Of a DNA stretch of 43,322 nucleotides, positions 8,702 to 17,598 are shown piece after piece. The position numbers were made by a program, and so were the translations under genes. The DNA comes from an uncultured Ruminococcus sp. (GTDB taxonomy: Bacteria > Bacillota > Clostridia > Oscillospirales > CAG-272), in assembly GCA_902782445.1 (NCBI GenBank), contig CACZNC010000027.1:1-43322 (forward strand). The letters run 5' to 3'. The notes under the pieces were generated by a model, which was given only the letters and a program-made list of their open reading frames with translations, was not told where the DNA came from and made no database searches. The stretch's first letter is position 1, and each line of letters starts with the position of its first letter.

Positions 8702-9372
8702 GGACGGTCTGATCCTCCCGTTTCAGCGTTTCGCTCCGTTTTTCGGAGATGAAGTTTCAGAAGGCGGTCATTCCGCGCTGCGACGGAATCCGCGGCGATG
8801 GGGAGCCCGTCCCGGATCAGGCCCGCGAGCGTCAGATCGAAGGATTCGATCATGATCTCGTCGAAGACCTCCCGGGGATCGTCCCCCTTTTCGATGCGCC
8901 CCCAGAAATCGCGGCGCAGTTTGACGCAGTCGTCGAAGGTCCGCGTCTCTTCAATATAATCGGCGAGGTATACGATGCTCTCGAACATGCTCATCCCCGC
9001 CCGGCCCGTGGTATGCCAGCGGATGCCGGAGAGGATCTCGCCGTCGGTGAATTCGGCAAAATCGCGGGACGCCACGGCCGCTCCCGTCATCGCGTGGAAC
9101 ACGGAGGGGGAGAGCCGGTCGGTCTCATCCGTTATTATACCAAATTCCGCGCAGATTTTCAACTGTTTTTCCGTGTCTTCCTTTTTTGTGATGTCGTGCA
9201 GAAGGGCGGAAGCGCGGAGGGCCGGGATCCGCTCGGGCAGGTAGATCTCTCCGAGCCGCGCGGCTTCTTTTTCGACAGCGCGGGTATGGGCGTAGCGTTT
9301 TTCCGTCAGTCTCGGCTTCACGAGCCCCGCGAGCCGTGCGAGATCCTCTTCCGTCAGGTTTTTCCGTGTCAT
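8698..9372 (-). CDS. yqeK: YqeK-type HD-domain phosphohydrolase (Ap4A hydrolase)
   Basis: A 224-residue HD-superfamily protein. The first His lies in RYAHTRAVEKEA (about residue 29), the HD pair is at 59-60 (ALLHDITKK), and later His/Asp residues (AMTGAAVA, IRWHTTGRAGMS, IVYLADYIE) complete the metal site. YqeK enzymes cleave diadenosine tetraphosphate symmetrically to ADP. It overlaps nadD by 4 nt and the LCP gene by 4 nt, so translation is coupled through the series. The C-terminal 20 residues beyond the domain are basic and poorly conserved. Confidence 0.9.
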   Translation of the reverse strand: MTRKNLTEEDLARLAGLVKPRLTEKRYAHTRAVEKEAARLGEIYLPERIPALRASALLHDITKKEDTEKQLKICAEFGIITDETDRLSPSVFHAMTGAAVASRDFAEFTDGEILSGIRWHTTGRAGMSMFESIVYLADYIEETRTFDDCVKLRRDFWGRIEKGDDPREVFDEIMIESFDLTLAGLIRDGLPIAADSVAARNDRLLKLHLRKTERNAETGGSDRP

Positions 9373-10016
9373 TCCTTCGCTCCGTATCCGTAGAGTCCGT
9401 CCCGCCGGATGATCTCCGCCACGCCGGGGGGAACGAGATCGCCGAAATCCTCCCCCGCCGCGGCCATCGCCCGGATCTTCGTGGAGGAGACCCTGAGCGG
9501 CGCGTCCGGCAGAAGAAGGATCGGCTTTCCGAACCGCTCTTCGTATTCGCGTTTCTTGTCGTAAAGGACGGAGATCTCCGCGATCCCCCGTCCGTGCGCC
9601 GCGATCCTTGCGAGGGAGAAGATCTCCTCCGCCCGGGCCCAGCGGTCGAGGGTCAGGAACATGTCCCCGCCGCAGAGGAGCCAGATCTCCCGTCCCGGGG
9701 CGGCGAAGTGTTCAAGGGTCAGAATGGTGTAGCTGACGCCTCCCCGGGAGATCTCGTAATCCGAAACCTCCGTGTCGGGCAGGTCTCCGAAAGCGGCCCG
9801 GCACATTTCCAGCCGGACCTCCGGGGAGACCTCGGCGTCGACTGTCTTGTGCGGGGGCACGAAGGTCGGCATGATAAAGAGCCTCAGCCTGTCCTCCGGA
9901 GCGGTATCCGGCGGATTCACTGCCGCGAGAAAGGAGGAAGCCGCCCGGACGTGTCCGAGATGGGGGGGCGAGAAAGTCCCTCCGAAGATCCCGACGCGCT
10001 CTCTGATCGTTTTCAT
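9369..10016 (-). CDS. nadD: nicotinate-nucleotide adenylyltransferase
   Basis: A 215-residue nucleotidyltransferase that makes deamido-NAD from nicotinate mononucleotide and ATP. The GGTFSPPHLGH motif (residues 12-22) holds the conserved GxFxPxHxGH pattern, and the C-terminal SSTKIRAM corresponds to the ISSTxIR block. I use the ATG at 10014-10016, which overlaps the yhbY stop by 4 nt. The same frame is open further upstream, but that stretch is inside yhbY and lacks family similarity. Confidence 0.94.
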   Translation of the reverse strand: MKTIRERVGIFGGTFSPPHLGHVRAASSFLAAVNPPDTAPEDRLRLFIMPTFVPPHKTVDAEVSPEVRLEMCRAAFGDLPDTEVSDYEISRGGVSYTILTLEHFAAPGREIWLLCGGDMFLTLDRWARAEEIFSLARIAAHGRGIAEISVLYDKKREYEERFGKPILLLPDAPLRVSSTKIRAMAAAGEDFGDLVPPGVAEIIRRDGLYGYGAKE

Positions 10017-10312
10017 ATCAGTGTGGAAATGGCTCTCTTCTCGGGTTTCGAGGACTGCCTGAAGAGGATGATCTTGCGGCCGATCACGGCGACCAGCTCG
10101 GATCCCGTGGCGGCGGCGATGGCTTCTCCGGCCTCCCGCGCGTCCTCGTCGGAGTTCTCGAGCACGCTGATCTTGACAAGCTCCCTTGCCTCCAGCGCGT
10201 CCCCGATGGACTTCACGGCCGCCTCCCCGACGCCGCTCTTTCCGATCTGGAAAATGGCGTCGGTCCTCGAAGCGACGGATTTGAGCGTCGCCCTCTGCTT
10301 GCTTGTGAGCAT
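10013..10312 (-). CDS. yhbY: YhbY-family RNA-binding protein (CRM domain)
   Basis: A 99-residue single-domain CRM/YhbY protein. It reads MLTSKQRATLKSVA, then IFQIGKSGVGEAAVKSIGDALEARELVKISVLEN and GSELVAVIGRKIILFR; the GKxG loop and the final strand are the conserved RNA-binding parts. The family associates with pre-50S particles and is called ribosome assembly RNA-binding protein in Firmicutes. It overlaps nadD by 4 nt and follows rdgB. Confidence 0.93.
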   Translation of the reverse strand: MLTSKQRATLKSVASRTDAIFQIGKSGVGEAAVKSIGDALEARELVKISVLENSDEDAREAGEAIAAATGSELVAVIGRKIILFRQSSKPEKRAISTLI

Positions 10313-10335
10313 TCTTTATCTCCTCAATCTTCGTT

Positions 10336-11013
10336 TCAGTTTCCGAACAGGACCGCCAGTCTCTTTGAAAACTCAACCATGGCGCGGCCCCGGTGGGAGA
10401 CGAGGTTCTTTCTCTCCTGCTCCACCTCGGCGAAGGTCGCCCCGAAATCGGGATACCAGAAGAGGGAGTCATAGCCGAATCCGCCCTCTCCCCGCTCAGA
10501 GGAGAGGATCTTCCCCTCGCACTCGCCCCGCACGCTCATGACCCTCGCCGGATCGATCCCGCGCTTCCAGGTGAGCCGCTCGTCCGGTCTCCATTCGAGG
10601 GGGACGACGCAGGGCGAATCCTCGGGGAGCACCAGCGTCATGACGCAGACGAACCGGGCCGTGCGCTTCTCTTCGGGGACATCCGCCAGCGCTTTCAGCA
10701 GCTTCGCGCGGTTTCTGGCGTCCGTCGCGCCTTCTCCCGAATACCGGGCGGAGAACACCCCGGGCGCGCCTCCTAGAGCGTCCACGGAGAGACCCGAATC
10801 GTCGGCGACCCCGACATATCCGAGGAAAGCGGGGACCGAGGCTTTGATGAGGGAGTTCTCCTCGAAACTCTCCCCGTCTTCCGCGATCTCCCTGGTCCAT
10901 CCGATCTCGGAGAGCGTCCGCACTCTCATGATATTAGACGACGCGGAGAGGAAAAAAGTTTCCAGTTCCGCGATTTTTTTCCGGTTATTTGACGCGAGCA
11001 CCAGTTCCGTCAT
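10336..11013 (-). CDS. rdgB: RdgB/HAM1 non-canonical purine NTP pyrophosphatase
   Basis: A 225-residue house-cleaning enzyme that hydrolyses dITP and XTP to monophosphates. Conserved blocks seen are LVLASNNRKKIAEL (2-15), FEENSLIKA, VADDSGLSVDALGGAPGVFSARYSG, GFGYDSLFW and the C-terminal SHRGRA. Compared with the usual 195-205 residues it has about 20 extra between the VCVMTLVLP strand and RGECEGKIL, containing PLEWRPDERLTWKRG. It overlaps ftsY by 4 nt. Confidence 0.93.
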   Translation of the reverse strand: MTELVLASNNRKKIAELETFFLSASSNIMRVRTLSEIGWTREIAEDGESFEENSLIKASVPAFLGYVGVADDSGLSVDALGGAPGVFSARYSGEGATDARNRAKLLKALADVPEEKRTARFVCVMTLVLPEDSPCVVPLEWRPDERLTWKRGIDPARVMSVRGECEGKILSSERGEGGFGYDSLFWYPDFGATFAEVEQERKNLVSHRGRAMVEFSKRLAVLFGN

Positions 11014-11957
11014 GCTTCTTCCCCGTCCTCTTCCTTTTCCGTATAGACGTCGTCGGAGATCAGGGCGTCGACGAACATCTTCGCGTCGAAGGGCTGCATG
11101 TCGTCGATCTGTTCGCCCACGCCGATGAATTTCACGGGAATGTCGATCTCGTCCTTGATGGAGAAAACCGCGCCGCCCTTTGCCGTCCCGTCGAGCTTGG
11201 TGAGGATCAGGCCTGTGATATCGGCGGCTTCCTTGAATTTCTTCGCCTGCTGGACCGCGTTCTGCCCCGTTGTGGAGTCGAGGACAAGAAGGGTCTCCCG
11301 CGCGGCGTCCGGGAGCTCGCGGCTGATGATGCGGTTGATCTTCGCCAGCTCGTCCATGAGGTTGCTCTTGTTGTGGAGCCGCCCGGCCGTGTCGATGATG
11401 AGGACGTCCGCCTTTCTCTTGTTGGCCGCGGCGATAGCGTCATACACCACGGAGGCGGGATCCGCTCCTTCCTTCTGGGCGATCAGTTCCACGCCTGCGC
11501 GTTCGCACCAGACCGCGAGCTGGTCGATGGCAGCAGCGCGGAAAGTATCGGCCGCCGCCACGACGACGCGCTTGCCCTCTTTTTTCAGATTGTGGGCAAT
11601 CTTGCCGATGGAGGTGGTCTTCCCCACGCCGTTCACGCCGATCACGAGGATCACGGAGGGGCTGGTGGAGAGATCCAGTTCCCCGCCCTCGCCGATCTGG
11701 TCCCGGAGGATCTCGGCGAGCTCGTTCTTCACAAGATCCGCGCTCTTGATGTTCTTCGTGCGGATGCGGTCCCGCAGTTCGTCGATCACCTTCTCCGTGG
11801 TGACCGCGCCCATGTCGGACATGATCATGATTTCCTCGAGTTCTTCGAGAAGATCCTCGTCGACCTTGCGGAAATTCTTGATGACTTCGTTCAGCTGGCC
11901 GAATACGGCGTTCTTGGTCTTCTGCAGACCGGCTTTCAGTTTGTCGAAAAATCCCAT
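11010..11957 (-). CDS. ftsY: signal recognition particle receptor FtsY
   Basis: A 315-residue SRP-receptor GTPase that docks SRP-ribosome complexes at the membrane. A short amphipathic start (MGFFDKLKAGLQKTKNAV) replaces the long acidic domain of E. coli FtsY, as is usual in Firmicutes. The NG domain carries the P-loop GVNGVGKTT (107-115), the DTFRAAAIDQL insertion-box motif, DTAGR and TKLDG. It lies directly after smc, the classic rnc-smc-ftsY order. Confidence 0.96.
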   Translation of the reverse strand: MGFFDKLKAGLQKTKNAVFGQLNEVIKNFRKVDEDLLEELEEIMIMSDMGAVTTEKVIDELRDRIRTKNIKSADLVKNELAEILRDQIGEGGELDLSTSPSVILVIGVNGVGKTTSIGKIAHNLKKEGKRVVVAAADTFRAAAIDQLAVWCERAGVELIAQKEGADPASVVYDAIAAANKRKADVLIIDTAGRLHNKSNLMDELAKINRIISRELPDAARETLLVLDSTTGQNAVQQAKKFKEAADITGLILTKLDGTAKGGAVFSIKDEIDIPVKFIGVGEQIDDMQPFDAKMFVDALISDDVYTEKEEDGEEA

Positions 11958-11990
11958 TTCAACCTCTCGGTGATGTAATTTGCGCGGACC

Positions 11991-14900
11991 TTATTTCAGA
12001 TACTGTTCCCGGTCGTCTCCCGCGCCGAGGGTGAAGACCTTCGAAACGCCGCTCTTCTGCATCGTGACGCCGTAGAGGGTGTCCGCGATGTCCATCGTGC
12101 CGCGGCGGTGGGAGATCATGATGATCTGCATGTTCTTCGAGACGTTCTTCACATACCGCCCCACCCGTCCGACGTTGACTTCGTCGAGGGCCGCTTCGAT
12201 CTCGTCGAAGATGCAGAAGGGGGAGGGATTGACCTTGATGAGGGCGAACAGCAGGGCGATGGCGATAAAGGCCTGCTCGCCGCCGGAAAGAAGATTCAGG
12301 TTCTTCACGGTCTTGCCGGGAGGGGCCGCCGTGATCTCGATGCCCGATTCCAGCGCGTTGTCCGGATCAGTGAGGATGACCTCCGCGTGTCCGCCCCCGA
12401 AGAGTTCCCGGAAGACCTCGCCGAAATAGGCGTTGATCCTTCCGAAGGCTTCGAGGAACATCCGCTTCATGTCCTCCTCGATCCCGCGGATCACCTTTTC
12501 GAGGTCCTCCCTCGATTCCCTGAGATCCGTGAGCTGGGCTTTGATGGTCTCGTAGCGGGTCTTGACCTCGTTGTATTCGTCTACCGCTCCCACGTTGACG
12601 TGCCCGAGGGAGCGCATTTTTCCTTTCAGCTCGTTCTGTTCGTTCAGCCGGGCGGTCCGCTCGCCGTCCTTCACCGGGGGAACGTCGTTCTCCTCGGCGA
12701 ATCTCTCGGCGGTGGCCCAGGTCAGTTCGTAGTCGTCCCAGAGCTTTTCGTGGCTCTTCTTCTCCTCTTCTTTCAGGGAGGCGAGCCGGGCTTCGTTCTT
12801 CGAGTGGGCGATGAAGGTGAGTTCCTTCTTCGAGGTCTGTTCCTGTTCGGTCCGGCGGAGAGCGGCGAGTCTTGCGTCGATCTCGTCCCCCGTTTCGTCG
12901 AGGGTCTTCTGCCGCCCGCCTAGGGAGTCGATCTCCGCCCGCAGTCCTTCGGCTTCTTTTTCCCGTTCCTCGGCTTCTTTTCCGACTGCGGCGATCTTTT
13001 CGGCGAGTTCTTTCGCGTGGGTCCGGCGGGTCTCGGCGTTTTCGGCCTGTTCCCGGATCTCTGCCCCGGTCTCCCGGATGGATTCGGCGGCCGCCTCCTG
13101 ATCGCTCGTCAGCCAGGCCAGACGGATGCGCACCTCGTTCGCGCGCTCCCCGATCTCCGCGGCTTCGAGTTCCGCTTCCCCGCGCTCCCCGGCGATCTCC
13201 TCCCGTTCGGAACGGATGCGTTCGGCTTCCGCTTCGGCGTCGGCGATCCGGCTTCTCAGGTTTGCAATCTCCTCTGCGCTCTTTTCGCCCGATTCCGTCA
13301 TGGCGAGGGCGTCGCGCTTCATGTTTTCCGTCAGTTCGGTGAGGGTCCTGCGGCGTCCGTCCGCGTCGGCGTAGGTCTTCTCCTCCGTCGTGCGCAGGGC
13401 GTCGAAGAGCTTCCGTCTCTCTTCCTCCCCCTCGTTGTCCCGGGCCGCGGCTGCTATCTTCTCCTCGGCGGACTTGAGCTCTGCGCGGAGGCCTTCCTGT
13501 TCCTTCGCGGCCTCCGAGCGCTCCTTTTTCATCGAGGCGATGAGGGACGCCCGGGAGAGCATTCCGCTGTCCCGCTTGGTGACGCCGCCCGTGAAGGAGC
13601 CCCCCGCGTTGATCTGCTGGCCGTCGAGGGTCACGGCGCGGATCCGCCATCCGCTGGCTCTCGCCGCCTCGGTCGCGTTGTCGAGGGTGTCGAACACCGC
13701 AAGCCGCGCGAGCAGGGATTTGACGATATTCCGGTATTCCGGCGCGGAGGAAGCGAGCTCGTCCCCCCATCCGAGGAACCCCCGGGCCCTCTCCGCCGCG
13801 TCGTATTCCCGTCCCCTCTCCGCCGGTCTGACGGTGGTGACGGGATAGAAGGTGGCCCGTCCGGCGTTCCCGCGTTTCAGGGCTTCGATGGCGGCCTTCG
13901 CGGTGTTCTCGTCGTCGGTGACGATGTTCTGTAAGGCGTTGCCGAGGGTGGTCTCGATCGCCGCGATGTATTTCTTGTCGACGGAGATCAGGGTCGAGAC
14001 CGGCCCCCGGATCCCTCCGAGCCTGCCCGCCTTCGCCTCGTTCATGATAAAGCGGACGCTGTTGTTGTAACCGTCGAAATGCTCCTGCATCTGGGAGAGC
14101 GCGCGGATCCGGCTGTCGAGGGAGTCGATCTCGGCCTGCTTCGCGCGGATCTTTTCGGAAGTTCCGTCCGCCTCCGCCCGCATTCCGGCGATCTCTTTTT
14201 CGGATCCCGCCAGCTTTTCGGCGATCTCTCCGGCGGCTTTTTTATAGGCTTCGATCTGGTCCCCGGCGTCTTTCAGGATCCGGTCGCATTCCGCGATCTC
14301 CGCCTCGTATTTCCCGAGGTCGGCTCCGATGGACTCCGAGCGTTTTTTCTGATTCTCGACGCTGATCTCGAGCACGTTCAGCCGCACTCTGAGATCCGTG
14401 AGCAGCCCCTCGGCGTTCTTCTGGAGGGTGAGCTTTTCTTCGAGCGTCCGGTCCTTTTCCCGGATCACGGAATCGAGCTTTGCGAGCTGCTCCGTATATC
14501 CCGCGTATTCCTCCTCTGCCTCGGCGACGGACCGGGCGATCCCTTCGGCGCGTTCCGTCAGGGCGGCGAGCTTTTCTTCCTTCTGCCGGCGGGAGGACTC
14601 CGCGGATTCGATCAGCTGATTCTCCGAGGCGAGTTCCGCTTCGGCGTGCTGTTTTTCCTTTCTGAGGATCCGGGCGTCGGATTCCGCGGCGTTCATGCGC
14701 TTCACGGCGTCGGAGGTGGCCTCGTGGTTGCGGCGGGAGGTCTCCTTGTTCGCCCGGGACTGTTCGTAGAGCCGCTCGATCTGGCCGGAGGTGACTTTCA
14801 GCGAGTCCTCGGCCATTTCCAGCTCGTGAGCCGAGAGGGCGGTGTCCCCTTCGCTCTTTTCGATGGCCTTTTTCAGCCGCCCCGCGTCGTAGAGCCAGAG

Positions 14901-15590
14901 GGCGACGTCGCATTTTTTCTTTTCGGCGTAGAGCTCGAGGTATTTCCGGGCTTTCGCGGCCTCTTTTTCGAGGGGTCCGACCCGGGCGGCGAGTTCCGCT
15001 TCGATATCCGCCACCCGCTCCATGTTGGCCTCGGTTTCAGCCAGCTTTTTTTCGGATTCGGTCTTTTTGTAGCGGAAGCGGGAAATGCCCGCGCTCTCTT
15101 CGAAAATGCCCCGCCGGTCCTCGCTCTTCTTGGAGATGATCTCGGCGATGCGTCCCTGCCCGATGATGGAATATCCCTCGCGCCCGATGCCGGTATTCAT
15201 GAAGAGCTCGTAGATGTCCTTCAGGCGGCATTTCCTGCGGTTGATGAAATATTCGCTCTCCCCGCTCCGGTAGTACCGCCGGGTGACGGTGACCTCGTCG
15301 TAGGGGGACTGGAGAGCGCGGGGCTCCCGGCTGTCGTCGAAGGTGACGCTCACCTCGGCGAAGCTCATGGGCTTCACGTCGTCCGCTCCGGCGAAAATGA
15401 CGTCCTCCATCTTCGAGCCGCGGATGTTCTTCGAGGACAGTTCCCCCAGCACCCAGCGCATGGCGTCGGTGATATTGGACTTGCCGCTCCCGTTGGGGCC
15501 GACGATGACGGTGGTCCCGCCCGAGAATTTCAAAACCGTCCGGTCGGGAAAGGACTTGAAGCCGTGCAGCTCCAAAGATTTCAGATACAT
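11991..15590 (-). CDS. smc: chromosome segregation ATPase SMC
   Basis: A 1199-residue SMC protein. The N-terminal head has Walker A GPNGSGKS at residues 31-38. Two very long Glu/Lys/Ala-rich coiled coils flank the hinge (about 510-665, with the GGIRGPVS and GGSFTGG blocks). The C-terminal head has the signature LSGGEQAFIAIALLF near 1100 and Walker B FCIFDEIEAALDE. With ScpA and ScpB it compacts and separates the nucleoid. The start at the ATG 15588-15590 is set by AGGAGGGG upstream and by the family N terminus MYLKSLELHGFKSF; the frame stays open 29 codons earlier without similarity. A promoter lies at 15639-15667. Confidence 0.97.
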   Translation of the reverse strand: MYLKSLELHGFKSFPDRTVLKFSGGTTVIVGPNGSGKSNITDAMRWVLGELSSKNIRGSKMEDVIFAGADDVKPMSFAEVSVTFDDSREPRALQSPYDEVTVTRRYYRSGESEYFINRRKCRLKDIYELFMNTGIGREGYSIIGQGRIAEIISKKSEDRRGIFEESAGISRFRYKKTESEKKLAETEANMERVADIEAELAARVGPLEKEAAKARKYLELYAEKKKCDVALWLYDAGRLKKAIEKSEGDTALSAHELEMAEDSLKVTSGQIERLYEQSRANKETSRRNHEATSDAVKRMNAAESDARILRKEKQHAEAELASENQLIESAESSRRQKEEKLAALTERAEGIARSVAEAEEEYAGYTEQLAKLDSVIREKDRTLEEKLTLQKNAEGLLTDLRVRLNVLEISVENQKKRSESIGADLGKYEAEIAECDRILKDAGDQIEAYKKAAGEIAEKLAGSEKEIAGMRAEADGTSEKIRAKQAEIDSLDSRIRALSQMQEHFDGYNNSVRFIMNEAKAGRLGGIRGPVSTLISVDKKYIAAIETTLGNALQNIVTDDENTAKAAIEALKRGNAGRATFYPVTTVRPAERGREYDAAERARGFLGWGDELASSAPEYRNIVKSLLARLAVFDTLDNATEAARASGWRIRAVTLDGQQINAGGSFTGGVTKRDSGMLSRASLIASMKKERSEAAKEQEGLRAELKSAEEKIAAAARDNEGEEERRKLFDALRTTEEKTYADADGRRRTLTELTENMKRDALAMTESGEKSAEEIANLRSRIADAEAEAERIRSEREEIAGERGEAELEAAEIGERANEVRIRLAWLTSDQEAAAESIRETGAEIREQAENAETRRTHAKELAEKIAAVGKEAEEREKEAEGLRAEIDSLGGRQKTLDETGDEIDARLAALRRTEQEQTSKKELTFIAHSKNEARLASLKEEEKKSHEKLWDDYELTWATAERFAEENDVPPVKDGERTARLNEQNELKGKMRSLGHVNVGAVDEYNEVKTRYETIKAQLTDLRESREDLEKVIRGIEEDMKRMFLEAFGRINAYFGEVFRELFGGGHAEVILTDPDNALESGIEITAAPPGKTVKNLNLLSGGEQAFIAIALLFALIKVNPSPFCIFDEIEAALDEVNVGRVGRYVKNVSKNMQIIMISHRRGTMDIADTLYGVTMQKSGVSKVFTLGAGDDREQYLK

Positions 15591-15638
15591 GGGCTTCTCC
15601 CCTCCTTCCCCGGCGGCTCCGAAAGATGAATTTCTCCT

Positions 15639-15667
15639 ATTATACCGCGAAACGCCGTGATTTTCAA
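15639..15667 (-). promoter_or_regulatory. sigma-A promoter for smc
   Basis: Minus strand TTGAAA (15667-15662) and TATAAT (15644-15639) with a 17-bp spacer, about 50 bp before the smc ATG. It allows smc-ftsY and following genes to be transcribed apart from rnc. Confidence 0.75.
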
Positions 15668-15821
15668 CGGATTTCACGAATTTTACAATGTATTTATTCT
15701 CTGTTCTTTTTTCCGTCCGCCGGAATCAAAAGAAAGGATGTCCGAAATGGCGCGCCGATTATGGGAAACGCACTCTTCCGGGCATCCGGGTGGGACAGAA
15801 AACCGGGAAACGGAGCCGGCC

Positions 15822-16544
15822 TTATTCGGGCAGTTCCCCGAACAGGACCAGAGCTTCCTTGGCCGCGTGCTGTTCGGCTTCCCGCTTGGTCCTCGCCGCG
15901 CCGCGTCCGATGATATTGGAGTTCAGCCGAGCTTCCACCGAGAACTGTTTGTTGTGGTCGGGACCCTTCGCCTCCACAAGGACGTACTCGAGGATTTCCC
16001 CGCTGGCCTGCTGGACGATCTGCTGGAGGGCGGTCTTGTAGTCCACATACACTCCCGCTTCCGTCACCGCGCTGATCTCCCGGGTGACAAAGGGCATGAG
16101 AAAGGCGGAGACGGCCTCGAAATCCTCCCCCGTGTCCAGATAGATCGCGGCGAGGAGGGCTTCGAAGGCGTCCGCGGTGATGGAGGGGCGTTCCCGTCCG
16201 TTGTTCATCACCTCGCCGTGTCCGAGGAACATATAGCTGCCGAGCCCGATCTCCGAGGCATACTTCGCCAGAGCCTTTTCGCAGACGACGGCGGCGCGGA
16301 TCTTCGTGAGGTCCCCCTCCTGCTTGCTGCGGAAACGCTCGAAGAGATAGGAGCTGACAATGATCGAAAGCACGGAATCCCCGAGGAATTCGAGCCGCTC
16401 GTTGTAGGGCGCGCCCTTCCCTTTGGACTTCATCTCGTTGTGATAGGACGAGTGGGTCAGAGCTTCGATCAAAAGATCCCTGTCCTGAAAGGTATATCCG
16501 ATTTTCTTCTCCAGCTCTTCGGCCGGCATGGGTTCGAGATTCAT
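15822..16544 (-). CDS. rnc: ribonuclease III
   Basis: A 240-residue double-strand-specific endoribonuclease for rRNA and mRNA processing. The catalytic signature is NERLEFLGDSVLS at residues 49-61, the second acidic site is in SITADAFEALLAAIYLDTG, and the C-terminal double-stranded RNA-binding domain starts near DYKTALQQIVQQ and ends with the basic GRGAARTKREAEQHAAKEAL helix. The gene starts 5 nt after plsX. The acpP gene that often lies between plsX and rnc is not here. Confidence 0.96.
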   Translation of the reverse strand: MNLEPMPAEELEKKIGYTFQDRDLLIEALTHSSYHNEMKSKGKGAPYNERLEFLGDSVLSIIVSSYLFERFRSKQEGDLTKIRAAVVCEKALAKYASEIGLGSYMFLGHGEVMNNGRERPSITADAFEALLAAIYLDTGEDFEAVSAFLMPFVTREISAVTEAGVYVDYKTALQQIVQQASGEILEYVLVEAKGPDHNKQFSVEARLNSNIIGRGAARTKREAEQHAAKEALVLFGELPE

Positions 16545-16549
16545 GTGGG

Positions 16550-17584
16550 TCAGCCTTCCTGTTTATCCTCTGCCGAGGAGGTCGCAGCCCGCGCCGCGCT
16601 GTATTCCGCCATCTTCTCCGCGATCTGCGCGGTCACGCCGGTGGTGACGTAGGCCTCCGCCTGCCGGATCGCCGAACGGATGCACTTCGCGTCGGAGCTC
16701 CCGTGGGCCTTGATGACGGGCTTCTGCAGTCCGAGCAGCGGCGCGCCGCCGTATTCCGAAGCGTCGAACGTGTGCTTCACCTGTCTCAGCGAATCCTTCA
16801 TGGCGAGGAAGGAGAGCTTGGTGAGGGCGTTCTTCGTGTACATATCTTTGAGCAGGGAGAACATGAACTTCGACATGCCCTCCACCAGCTTGAGCGTCAC
16901 GTTTCCGGTGAAGCCGTCCGTCACGAGCACGTCGCAGGGGCCGAAGGGGAGCTCCTTGCCCTCGACGTTTCCGCGGAACCGGATCCCCTCGAATTCCGAG
17001 AGTTTTTTGTAGGCGTCGATCTGCACCTGGGTCCCCTTGTGCTCTTCCGCGCCGTTGTTGAGCAGTCCCACCTCGGGATCGGCGACGCCCATCACGTTCT
17101 TCATGTAGACGGAGCCCATGATGGCCCACTGGACGAAATAGTCCGCCGTGACGTTGATGTTCGCTCCGGAGTCCATCATCAAAATCGGCCGCTCGAAGGG
17201 GAGCACCGTGGCGATCCCCGAACGCTGGACCCCTTTCATCGTGCGGACCATGAGGGAGGATCCGGCGTGGAGCGCGCCCGTGTTCCCGGCCGAGACGAAA
17301 GCGTCCCCCCGCTCTTTCAGGAGGCGCAGTCCCACAGCCATCGACGAATTCTTCTTCCCCCGCACCACGGACATGGGGTCGTCCTCCATCGTGATCACCT
17401 GATCCGTGTGGACGATCTCGAAGAGGCGGGAATCCGCTCCGGCCGCGTGCAGGACCTGCTCGATGCGGAGGCGGTTTCCGACCAGCACCATCTTCGACGT
17501 GCTTTCCTTCGAGGCTTCGACCGCCCCCCGGACAATCTCGGAAGGCGCGTTGTCTCCGCCCATTGCGTCAATGATGATTTCCAT
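16550..17584 (-). CDS. plsX: phosphate acyltransferase PlsX
   Basis: A 344-residue peripheral membrane enzyme that converts acyl-ACP to acyl-phosphate for phospholipid synthesis. It opens with the family start MEIIIDAMGGDNAPSEIV. Other conserved blocks are SAGNTGALHAGS, LPFERPILMMDSGANINV, LVTDGFTGNVTLKLVEG and the C-terminal GLQKPVIKAHGSSDAKCIRSAIRQA. Length is normal (about 330-350). It is 14 nt after trmFO and 5 nt before rnc. Confidence 0.96.
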   Translation of the reverse strand: MEIIIDAMGGDNAPSEIVRGAVEASKESTSKMVLVGNRLRIEQVLHAAGADSRLFEIVHTDQVITMEDDPMSVVRGKKNSSMAVGLRLLKERGDAFVSAGNTGALHAGSSLMVRTMKGVQRSGIATVLPFERPILMMDSGANINVTADYFVQWAIMGSVYMKNVMGVADPEVGLLNNGAEEHKGTQVQIDAYKKLSEFEGIRFRGNVEGKELPFGPCDVLVTDGFTGNVTLKLVEGMSKFMFSLLKDMYTKNALTKLSFLAMKDSLRQVKHTFDASEYGGAPLLGLQKPVIKAHGSSDAKCIRSAIRQAEAYVTTGVTAQIAEKMAEYSAARAATSSAEDKQEG

Positions 17585-17598
17585 ACGCGCTCCTCTCC

